Shown here piece by piece: positions 54,136 through 64,000 of a stretch of DNA of 64,000 nucleotides. The translations under genes were made by a program, and so were the position numbers. The notes beneath the pieces were generated by a model. That model was not told the origin of the DNA. It worked only from the letters and a program-made list of their open reading frames with translations, and did not search any database. The DNA is taken from positions 1-64,000 of the forward strand of contig NW_026944041.1 of assembly GCF_033296635.1 (NCBI RefSeq), read 5' to 3'. This DNA comes from Dichotomopilus funicola (taxonomy: Eukaryota; Ascomycota; Sordariomycetes; Sordariales; Chaetomiaceae). How positions within the stretch are numbered: the stretch's first letter is position 1; each line of letters starts with the position of its first letter.

Positions 54136-57100
54136 TTTGATGGAAGCTAGACTGTTAAGTAGCCAAATCTGGAAAGTATTTACAATCTTGTCTGTAACTA
54201 TCGGGGGAAAATGAAGTTGACGACGTCAAACCGGTCCATGAGCATGAGGTCTCGACTCGTCAGCCCAGAACACCCCACTTTCCCTTTTCGCTCAACTGGG
54301 ACAGGGATAAGCCTGTCAAAGCAACGCCTGGGCCGACCCTTGGCATCCGTCACCTCCAACCCCAGGCATGGTCCAACTTCTGGGGAATGGCCCTTCATCG
54401 TCCCCTTCATGGTGAATCTCACGCCCCTGCGGACCGATATATTGCAGCTATATACAAATTGCCGCAGCAAGTTCGTGAACAACTCCCTAGGCTTACACCC
54501 AGCGAAAGAGGCTTGGGATAACCTTGGTGGGGCCTCTGATGCCAAGGATGTTCGAGACGCCATGACGCTAACAACAACGAACCCGCTTAGCGTAAACCAG
54601 GGCGAGCTTCATTGAACCTCCAAGTTCCAACTATGTTTATAACCAAAGATCTAAGAGCCAGTCCCTGATATTTGTGGCGTGGCAATATGCGCCGAGGTAG
54701 ATCTCCGGAAGAGAAATACAAGATACAAACGACTAAACAAACTCTAAGTTAATCTTTTTCAAGATGCCAACCGCCCAAGGCTTTGCGTTCAGCTGCCGAG
54801 GATTCAAGGAAGCATTGAGTATAGGTGTGTAGTTACACGCAACTAATATCGATTTCCACGACTATAATTCTCCACTATTTGCATCCCACGATTAAGACGA
54901 CATACTACATGTTTGAGGCAACCAGGTGTTACCTTGAACAAATGCCAGTCTCCCGCCATCTATACCGGCTAGCTAGCCACGCAAAGAATCACGCCTCTAG
55001 ACAGGTGTAGCAGCACAAACACTTCATCATCCTCTAGTGTCCGACATTCAGAAATATGGGGGCGGAAGTCATCAGGCACGCTGGCATATCTGAAAACTCT
55101 TGTTAGTTAAATGACATGAACCTTGTGTCGTGCATAGTGCCTCTCTTCGTCTAGTTTTGCGAGGCAAGGAAATTTTTACGTATGATTAGCCCCTTAAAGT
55201 ACCGCCACCGGCAATCCCCTCACAACGGTTCGTACACTAAATTGTTTACAGTATCCTCCCATTGGCCCATAGTGTCATGTCATAACGCCTTATTCCCGAT
55301 GCCTTTTCCATCTAACGCCATGCTTGTGTTGCTTGCATCCCAGTGTCCCACATATTCCCAGAATAGTCTTCGTAACCTCCTTTGTTCCCGTTAAAAACTG
55401 ATGGTAGGCCCATATTCCACTCAAGCAAGAACCTAAGCGGACTCCCTCTGGTGACAATACCAGAGCTAAGTCGTGGTAGAATTCGTCAATGTTGTTTCAC
55501 GCAGATTGAACAGACGTCTCCAGGACACTCAACAGGAGCGCCGCAAGTGCTGCTTAGAAAGAGGACATTAGCACTTGTCTCCGAATGTGCAATTGAAAGA
55601 CATCGAGTTTGTATCAATCACTTGTCGTCCTCCATTAAGTCAAAGGGACAAACAGAATGGAAAAGAAGACAAATAACAAGAAAAGAATGAGACTCTTCAC
55701 CATGGCTGTGATTCACCGTCGGCCCCGGGGGCCATGAGATAAATTGGGGAAACCTTGGAGGGGAAGATATCAGGAATTCCAAGGGAAAAGGTGTCCGATA
55801 AAACCGACACCGAGAAGGCCCACCAAGACGTAAAATAGAAACTGTAGACGAGAACTGGACACTTACCAGAGCGAGCACTCGCAAATGTAGTTGCCCACAA
55901 CTTCCTCTTTGGATGATTTAGGGCACTCAATAGGGTCAGTGCTGGGTAAAGTATCCTTAACCTCATATCGCACTGAGGGCTTCTCCGTCATCTCAACAGA
56001 CGGTGTGGTGTTCTTGCTCGAGGAGACCATCTTGGACAATGGTAGTCGCCGTCTGATCTTTGGTTTGAAATGGGCCTTTGGAGTAGCACAGAAGTTTTGG
56101 CGTTGTTCGGTTGCTTGCGGAGGTTGATCTTTTATATTGTTCCTGATTTTGGGGCGAGAGAAAATGGCAAAGAAGAGGGGAAGTTTCATCTAGGATAACT
56201 GAATTTTTCGACGTTGAATCTCGGTGCCCGAACTCTCTAACTAAGGTACCAAGTCGAGGAAGGCACAATGGAGGAATACGAACATCTAACGTGCAATTGT
56301 GGACTGATCTGAAATTCGCACTATACCTGGTATGATTATATTGCCTTATGGCCACGGCCGGTCAACAGGGATATTCAAAGCTGCATGGGGCGGTGAATCG
56401 GTCAGACCCAGTTGTGGCTGCCTTCTTTTTCCCGTTCGTTTCGTTCGAAGTCTCTCGTCTAATGACGAGCTCTGTTGCTACCGGGGTTCAGTGACTCACC
56501 GAAGGGAGGCCCCCATTGGGTTTGTTTGGCCTGGGTTGATTCATTCGACAAGGAATCAAAATAAAGAAGCAAGGAAGATTGAAAGATGATGCGCGAGATA
56601 ACCATGCGGCATATCAAAACCAAGCTGCTGAGGCATCATGGCAAAGATAACACCCGGTCCTTGTCCTGAAGTCTGACGGCCACGGGCAGGGCCGGGAGCG
56701 GGAGGGGCCGGCTGGACGGGCTCCTGGGGGTCGCGGAGGCCAACGACCACGCAACGACCACGTTTCGTTTGCCCGGACCCGGGTCCGTTCCAATTGAACC
56801 TACGAGATCATGCAGGGGCTCTCAAAAGAAAAGTTCTTCTGATCGTAATCCGAGCCAATGCCATGGCACGCCGCCAAAGAAACGCTGATCAGTAATTTCG
56901 GTCGAACAGGCGGAGTGTGAAAAGCTCCCAGTACCGCGCTCTACTTCATGATTTTTTCCTTCCTCATCGGCGTGCTTCCCGTCTCCCTCCCAGCCCCCTG
57001 CATGCTGAGCTCTGAGCAGCGAGTCATCATCCACGGCTTGCTCGCCTCATCTTGGGAGGGAGCTGCAATATCCCGGATGGCTTGCATTGCCAAGAGCTGT

Positions 57101-60100
57101 AAAGGGCCAACTGCCGTGGCCCCTGGTCGGCTGCCTCAAAGAGCCAAAACTCGTGGGCTGGCTGGAAAGCAACCAGAAGATCGTGGCTTTGTTTCAAGGT
57201 CCCCATCCAACGGGTACGAGGCACTTCCCATTGATGATTGCTACGTTGCCCCAAGCTGAAAACTGACTCGGCCACAATCTAGGAGTAGCACTGCGCAGGG
57301 AATGAAGGACTGTCATCGAACACGCTCGACAATCCCGATTGCCCATTATCTTAACTATTGATACTCCCGATTGCGAATCCGGTGCCGCTTGATACCACAC
57401 AGTCCACACTTGTACCGTGAAAGTCCGACGCCCTCGACGCTTGCAAGACACAAACATCCGCGCCTCCCTCAAGTCCCTGGTATCACCCCGACAAACCGCC
57501 AACAGACGCACCCGCGTGGTTCCACGCACGAAACCCGAGTCCTTCGATGAATAAACAGCTCGATAGCCAGTAAGAGGGGTGATATCCTGTCCATTCTATC
57601 GGCAGATCTCTGGGGGTTTCTGTGGAACCCAAAAAAGCCAGACGAGGGAAAGACGCGGTAACACCATGATCCCGCATGGCACGCGTACGTACAACACCGA
57701 TCTCGATGGCCTGGACGGAACACAAGGAGTAGAAGGACTAGGGGGGTCAAAATGCAGAAGCAACGAGGAGGCGGTTTTGCCTGGTGCCCTCCTATGGCAC
57801 CGCAACCTGCTCCCTCTATCCCTGGGGGTCCACTATAGCACCTCGCTATGCTACTGACTCCTACCATGCCCACTCGCCGTCGGGGAGTGCTTGCCGACAC
57901 AATCATCCCGTATCGTGTTGCATAAAAGGCGTATGTCGGCGGGCGGCACGAACAGCACCTGCGGAACGGGGATACAAGCCGGATCGTGCGGAGATCGCGA
58001 TCCTGTTCCAGTTGTGCCACTACATACCTACTTGCATTTTCTGTTTTTGTTCTTTTCCTTTTTTTCGCATTTTTTTTTCTTTTCTGCATTTTCCCACGCC
58101 GCGATGCACAGCACTCCTATTTATCCATGTCGTACTGCCTCGCCTTCACCCGTGCTGTGTACCCAGACGGCCACCTTCATGTCCGAGACTCCGCGTGCAG
58201 TGACTATGTTACTTCGCAGCTTGTTCAACCTCGATGTTAGACACGGGATCCATGACTACTCCAGGTAGGTACTGTTCAGCCCCTGAGTGATGGTCTCCGG
58301 CTGTGGCTCATGTCGTACTTACATAACCAGGAACGACACATGTGTCAGCTACTGCTTCCGTCGTACCTTTCGAGGGCATTAAGAACGATGACGTATCTCT
58401 CGATTACGGCGAGCGAACCCTTTAAGCACGAGAAACGGCGTTTAATTCACAGCATCCCCAACTCTTTGGCCCCCTCCGACCTTCAATATGCACGACATGA
58501 CCGTAGCCGCCTTTGCCTCGGTTGTGTCAGATTCGTCCGTTAACGTGAAGCCGATTCAGAGCCGATCAAGCTTCGAGAAACCCGGCCCGGTCACCTCTCA
58601 CGCGTCGAACATCCCGTGTGGTTCCACCCCCGAGGCCTTTCTACCGTGGAGAGACTCGGGGCAAACCCCGCAAGTTCAGTGAACCACATCCGCCGAGGGG
58701 CAGGGGCTGTTTAGTGTTTTGCTGTCGAAGCCGAGCTCGGCAACAACGACTCAAAGGTCGCCGTATTTGAGTTGTTCAGGGCTTCTTAAAAGAGCCCAGC
58801 ACTCAAGCCGCGTATGTCTACCGCTGGAGCAGATGCAGGTTCTGAACTTAAGACGGCAAAATGGCCAAAATATAGGAGTAGACTACATATCCAAGGTGAA
58901 TGTCGGAGAGTATATCCACCTAGTCATGTGCCACGTCGAGCCTGCAGCCCGCCAGCGGGCTTCCGTCCTCCCAAGGCACCAAACACCATGGGTCATTGTC
59001 CCCAAACAACAAGTGTTCGCCACGACGCACAACAGAAGATGCACATTCCTCGTGTTTAGAGGGGCCAAGGGGCTGTAACTGAGCTAGACATGTTAGTTCA
59101 CCAAGTCGGTCGAACGGGAAGACTCCACTAAGGGTGTATGTATGTTATCTCCAGCCTATGGCCGTCTATTTGTAACAGCTAAACATGCCGATCCGTTTAT
59201 CTGTGGATGATGTTGGGGATGGTGGAGTTGTGGGGTAGAAGGGCATTAGATTCGGCCGAGCTGGGGCCGGTTTCTGGGGAATCCCTGACGATCTCTTGGA
59301 GATATCCACCAAGTTGTTTTACTAGGTACCGGTGATGTCAGTTCACCACCTTACTCCAACGAGCCCCTTTACCGTGCTGCCCACTTAGTGTACAGAAAGG
59401 GGACGTATCTTAGGCATGTAGCCCGGAAACCCTGAAATTGCTTGAGAATTCTTGCTATTCAACGGTCTCGGTAGATCCAGTTGGTGAATCCAACCTCGGG
59501 AATCCAACTACCGACAAAGTGGAGTTAGCGTGTGGAGAAGCTGGTCAGCGGAACGGTGATGGAGTTGGGGTTGCCAAGCTTGCCTCCAGGTTGAGCTAGT
59601 GTTGCTAGTGTCGCGGGAAGAGTGGGGGTTGAGATGAACGAACAAGTCTCGGGGAATTGGAAGTCCATGAAGGGGGGAAATGCGTCTTGCACATGGAGGA
59701 TAATGTATTACCAGCTATTACGCTATGAACGTCGCAGATCGATAGCGAGTTGATCTGGGAAGTAATATCAAGTACGTATGTAGATTCTAGTCCAGGGTCT
59801 CTCCGCCCTCATACCACCAAGTTCCTACTGCATATGACAATGCGACCGATTCAATCAACTCTTCCTACCCAGGCTTTTCCTCATCAGCGTTACGTCGAAG
59901 AACGAAGGCGCCCAGTGTGTGTTGAATTTTCCCCAGCTCCTCGCCCGGAGCTTCAAGACCATATAGCGAGTGAGAAAAATACGAAATTGCACCGGGCCCC
60001 TTTCCGGCCCGGGAAATAAATAACCGTGAAATGCAGCAAGCTAGCTGAAGAACGAGGGAAAGAAAAAGAAAATAGGCAACGCAAATTCCGGCCGTATAAA

Positions 60101-60105
60101 TCGAA
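54136..60105. other. 6-kb region without convincing genes
   Basis: No supported gene. A 134-codon ORF at 54211-54615 (plus) has an equal-sized rival on the other strand. A 55-codon minus ORF from 56030 to 55863 (MVSSSKNTTPSVEMTEKP, ending ICECSLW) has a good start context but no known family; a conserved micro-ORF or a first exon is possible. 58037-58095 is strongly T-rich. From 56590 to 59300 only short ORFs of no clear content appear. I see no tRNA, 5S rRNA or transposon ends. The last 100 bases are the 3' flank of the permease. Confidence 0.4.
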
Positions 60106-61828
60106 TCAAACAGTGTACAGGAAGTCCGGTCGCTGGTCCCCAAGCTTCTCGATTTCCGTCTGACTTAGTCCTTCCACCCAGTGGTCGCGTTCCCCGCGCT
60201 GACGACGGCGGTTCTCTAACCGGAGGAGAATGGTCATAAGAACAGACCCGCCTAGCAGAAACAAGGCCAAGTAGGCAGCGATGACACCGTGGCCCTCCGG
60301 GTAACGCGGGTCGTGGAAGTAGATATTGCTGCTGACAATACCGTTGAGGTTGCCCCAGCCAATGACGAAACCGAGCACGACACCACGCTTGTAGACACCC
60401 TCGACGTTGTTGGCCACCCAGGTAATGGTGTTGGCAATGCAGGGGTAGATGCCCAGCGCAGCGAGGAAAGTGCCGGCGTACTGCACCGCGGGGCTCTCCG
60501 AGCCAAGCAACATAGCGAACCCGGCGACGCCGAGCACGGAAACGCAGATGTTACACAGTCCACGGGCACGCGTGCGGTCGGCTAGGAAACCAATGGCAAC
60601 GGTGAGAATCGCCGCGGCGGCGTATGGAGGAACCGACATCAGCTGCGCTCGTACCACGCTCGTGTTCCACCCCAGGTTGGAAATGATGGTCGGCAGGAAG
60701 AGCGAGAAGGCGTACAGGGGCATGTCGCAACCCATGTAAATCACCATGCCGAGCCATGTCTTCCAGTCGCGGAGGGCCTGCCAGAAGTATGTCATCTGGA
60801 ACGATTCGTGGTTCGCAGAGGCCTGTTGGTCGGACCTCAGACGGCGGATGACGCGAGCGCGGTCGTCGTCGGAAAGGAAACGGGCCTGGTCGGGGAAGTC
60901 GTAGACCATCCAGAAGGAGGCGATGCCGACGAGGATGGTGAGCAGGCCTTCGAGGATGAAAATCCACGCCCACCCGGCAATGCCGGCAATCCCATCCATG
61001 TTCTCAATGGCAGCAGCAAGCAGACCACCAAACGAACCCGAGATGGCTGCAGCGGAGAAAAAGATAGCCGCTCGCACGCCAAACTCAGAACGCTTGTACC
61101 AGCAGGAGAGGTAGTAGTTCACTCCCGGGAACAGCCCGGCCTCGGCCAGTCCGAGGAACCACCGCGCTGCCATCAGACCAGACCAGTTTTTCACAAACCC
61201 CATGCCGAGCATACTAGCGCCCCATAGGACCCTTTCATGAAACGCAGCGAGGTTAGTCGGGGGGTTCGTAAAGGTCTGCCCCAAAACAGCCGGGGACTTA
61301 CATGATGATAGGCAGGAAAATAGATGGTCGCAGCTTTTTGAGTAAGATGTTGGTGAGAGGCTCAAAGACGGCGTATGATACAAAGAAGATGGTGAGGGTG
61401 GCGTTATATGACGGTATGGTAAGTCCGAGTTCCTTCTGAAGACCAGCGATCTTGGCGTTGCCGATATTGGTCCGATCGAGGAATGCCATCAAGTAGAGGA
61501 AACTAAGCTGTTGCACTCTAAGTTAGCTCACAAAGCCAAGTTCCCCAAGCTTTCTTAGCGATACCAAGCATGAGGGTAAAAACCAACCCATGGAAGCAGC
61601 ATCCAGTCCAACCTCCATATCAACTTCCGTTCCTGTGAATAATTGGTTTCGTCAGCGTGTTCTTCACTTAACAGGGACATGTGCGCGGGCCAGAAGCAAA
61701 ATCCTGCTTACCACCTCAGCCTTCTGTTCCTCGGACAGATGCGCGTCCGGGTCCTTCGGCATGTCGGGCGATTCGCCCTCCTGGCTGTGGTTCGCATCGC
61801 TGGACACCTTTTCCTCGTCTGCCTTCAT
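60106..61828 (-). CDS. MFS permease, allantoate/anion:cation symporter (Dal5/Tna1) family
   Basis: A 12-TM plasma-membrane transporter of 497 residues for small carboxylated compounds such as allantoate, ureidosuccinate, vitamins or nicotinate; the substrate is unassigned. Four exons: 61828-61712, 61632-61588 (45 nt), 61507-61302 and 61231-60106. The short second exon encodes ERKLIWRLDWMLLPW, the charged segment before TM1. TM1 reads LSFLYLMAFLDRTNIGNAKI, the family hallmark. Other signatures are RWFLGLAEAGLFPGVNYYLSCWYKR (TM4-5) and the long loop ...FLSDDDRARVIRRL. The C-terminus is short. Exon 2 ends at an unusual GTTGGT donor, supported by frame and family alignment. A GATAAG word at 62176-62181, about 350 nt upstream, fits the nitrogen (GATA-factor) control usual for this family but could be chance. 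Confidence 0.92.
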
Positions 61829-64000
61829 GTTGACGATGTCGACGTCAAAGCGGCCTCCAGATTTTAAAAAGTTGAGGAACGCTAAAAGGGTGCAGCGGTG
61901 GTTTTGGGTGTTCGCGTCAGCTGATGATCGCAATTATAAACGCACATCGACCTTCGGCACCTGCCGGTCTGAAACTTAAAAATACAGTGGCGCGGGAAGC
62001 CGGTTGGGAAGTCTGGGAGCGGAGAGGAATAAATATGGGATGGAAAAGGTCATTGAGGGATTAGGGGTCTCTTGCGCGCAAGAACAACTAAAATCCGACG
62101 GAAATGGGACGGGTTGCATGCGGGATGGGGATGACGGATTTAATAATTATGTGCAGGCGCTGGGAAAGAAGTGGAGATAAGCCGAGCTTGATGCTGCCAC
62201 TCTTCGGTCATTCAACTTACCCATCGCTCCCTGCGCCCGAGCACTGGTGCAGGCTAGGGGGGGTAGTGTCAAAGGTTGCCCTGATAGATCACTCAGCGAC
62301 GAAGCAGCGCGGCGCTCCTGTCAACCGTTAACAACGTTCCCCTCCTCCCATCCTCGTTGGAGCTTCATTACAGGGGTGGCGGGGGTCGGGGCCCTTGGCG
62401 CAACCTGGTAGCCAGTCCGCGGAAAGGGGAAATGCCGCCGATGTTGCGTAGGTTGTGGGGATAGAATGCACCGAGAATAGGTCGAATCCGGAAATACAAT
62501 CGTCGCAACAAAAGACGGCTGAGAACCCAATCCCGGGCTACAGCTGCGTTAGGAGGTTGTGTCGAAGTTGATGATCATCCCCAATGACCGGGCGAGACGT
62601 CGCGGTGGATTACGAAAAAAAAAGAGAACGGAATAACTTATAGAGCCTGAGAAGAGGGAGGTTCGGGGAAAGACAATAAAAGATCGGGGCTTGGGCAGCC
62701 AAGCAAGTAACGTTAGCAATAACAGCGCAACAAGTCCACAAACCTTGTCTCCGTCAAGAATGGAAGCCAAGCGTCGGGAAGGGACGACGGGAGCCAGCGT
62801 GTGAACCTGGAAGAACGCGTGGGCACTTGGGGGACTTTGTTCATCAGCTTGGAGCAAAAAAAGACAAATGCGGAGGAAAATGCGGAGGAAGCTAAGCCCA
62901 CCAGGGCAGGTTCCCAAGATCCCAGCACCATGCTGCAACCCGCGACGGACGGACGGACGGGTAGTATCACGGTCCCACCGCTTGCCTGCTCGTCCACCCA
63001 TCCGTCTGTATGTTTCGCATGCGATCGCCACCGGGAGCAAATCAAGGGAGCCACAGGCGGGGGTTCACTCACTCGGTATGCGAGGTGTCAAGGTGCTCAG
63101 AGCCCGGCGAGCCCGGTCAGAGAGGGGTAGGGAGGGCTTCCGCAAACATTCGGTGTCCCAAAGCAATGCCCACTCTCAGTGCATGCAGCACTGCATTCTC
63201 CGATCGGGTAACCGTACCCAGGGTCCATTCTGGGTTCGAAAGTTCTGTTTCTTTGACTCTAGAATCATCGAATACCAGATGGCACGCGCACGGCTCGTGC
63301 GATGCAATGCAAGGGGCTTTCCACGTGCTTATCGCGATCTTCGAGGCTTGGGGCCCAAACACCAGCGCCAACTCCGAGCCTGTTAAAGCTGTTCTTAGAA
63401 CCGGTTGGTATTGACTGTGTATATCGCTGCCACATCAGTCCGAGCCCCCGACTCTCATCAACTCTTATTAACTTGTTCTGTGAAAAGACAGTTCACGCTC
63501 CTGTCATCACTGGTGCAGGGATTTGATGATGTCTGGGGTCCAATGACGTGTTGTTCATTGCTCCACAACGCATCTCAACCATCTAAACTCGAGACGGAAG
63601 CGTCAGGGAACAAGGAGGGCTTGACTATGTACATACAAACACCGAAAGGAGGATGAAAATGAGTCAAATCACGAAGAGGTAAAATAGTTTTGGTCAAATG
63701 CAAAATAAAATAAAATAAAAAGTAAGGAGGAAAGGGGGATCGAGCTTTCGTCTCGAATTTGGAAGAATGCAGTTCACTGGAGTTTCTTTTCTCTTACCTC
63801 GTCGCCCCACTGCATTCAGTGCATTGTATGTACCCTTGATCGTGCCGCGATCTTTGTGCTATTAGTTGTGTCTAATATCACATCCCCAGGAGCCGTACTA
63901 CCGAACAACGTAGCTACTATTTATTGTATTTTTAAAAAGAAAAACAACAAAAGTCTAAGTTTATTAGCTGCACCATGCTGAGCAGTACGAGCTCCTATTA
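61829..64000. other. Terminal region without a supported gene
   Basis: Upstream region of the permease, then about 1.8 kb in which overlapping ORFs up to 172 codons occur on both strands (62549-63414) with no recognisable domain. Short runs of GGAC repeats lie at 62945-62960. Confidence 0.45.
63702..63722. repeat. AAAAT pentanucleotide microsatellite
   Basis: About four copies of AAAAT in tandem, in gene-free DNA near the window end. A simple sequence repeat with no implied role. Confidence 0.8.

Noticed and set aside
54211..54615. 134-codon plus ORF
   Set aside because: A 121-codon ORF overlaps it on the opposite strand and neither has recognisable features.
55863..56189. 108-codon minus ORF (with an inner 55-codon version from 56030)
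   Set aside because: No family recognised; the apparent continuation downstream would need a 26-nt intron, which is too short. Left as a note in the region entry.
59460..59512. Possible hairpin around GTTGG/CCAAC words
   Set aside because: Pairing is interrupted and too weak to support a structured RNA or tRNA.
62549..63414. Overlapping ORFs of 119-172 codons on both strands
   Set aside because: No recognisable domain, no splice structure, and mutual overlap on both strands suggests chance open frames in GC-rich DNA.

Overview
The window looks like a chromosome segment of a filamentous ascomycete, most likely a Sordariomycete. This is inferred from short GT-AG introns (about 45-130 nt) with CTAAC-like branch sites, fungal-type gene families (GH54 arabinofuranosidase, CSC1 channel, TPS3/TSL1-type trehalose subunit, TOXF-like aminotransferase, Dal5-type permease) and C-to-T damage in a mobile-element relic that resembles repeat-induced point mutation (RIP). 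No prokaryotic, plasmid or viral organisation is seen.

Layout. 1-2574 is A/T-rich, gene-poor DNA holding a decayed PIF1-like helicase relic on the minus strand. 2575-6140 carries an APC amino-acid transporter and an intronless enoyl-CoA hydratase-family gene. 8470-10452 is a sugar MFS transporter. 11139-11729 (minus) is a small single-pass membrane protein. 13206-14545 (minus) is a TDA3-like FAD oxidoreductase with an unresolved, stop-containing 5' end. 15352-16887 is a secreted GH54/CBM42 arabinofuranosidase. 17434-20168 is a large unrecognised gene interrupted by one in-frame TAA. 20924-23246 (minus) is a CAX Ca2+/H+ exchanger with a very long loop. A small cysteine-rich ORF lies at 24231-24452 (minus), and an uncharacterised two-exon gene at 25958-26698. 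27121-29140 is the ribosome-assembly WD40 protein Rsa4. After a 5.4-kb gene-free span comes a TPS3/TSL1-like trehalose regulatory subunit (34512-37545), a branched-chain aminotransferase-like gene (39188-40522), the meiotic MutS homologue MSH4 (41068-45614), a CSC1/DUF221 channel (46436-49229, minus), a dynamin-like GTPase (50204-52867) and a D-lactate dehydrogenase-type gene (53014-54135, minus). A further 6 kb without convincing genes precedes a Dal5-type permease (60106-61828, minus). The last 2.2 kb shows no gene.

The genes do not form an evident pathway or secondary-metabolite cluster; most are housekeeping or transport genes in mixed orientation. The features most worth follow-up are (i) three genes whose reading frame is cut by a single TAA with open, protein-like sequence on both sides, (ii) abrupt C-ending to G-ending codon switches inside at least four genes, (iii) the PIF1-like relic and (iv) the cysteine-rich microprotein candidate. 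Exon boundaries were inferred by eye from splice consensus and frame continuity. No alignment or expression data were available.
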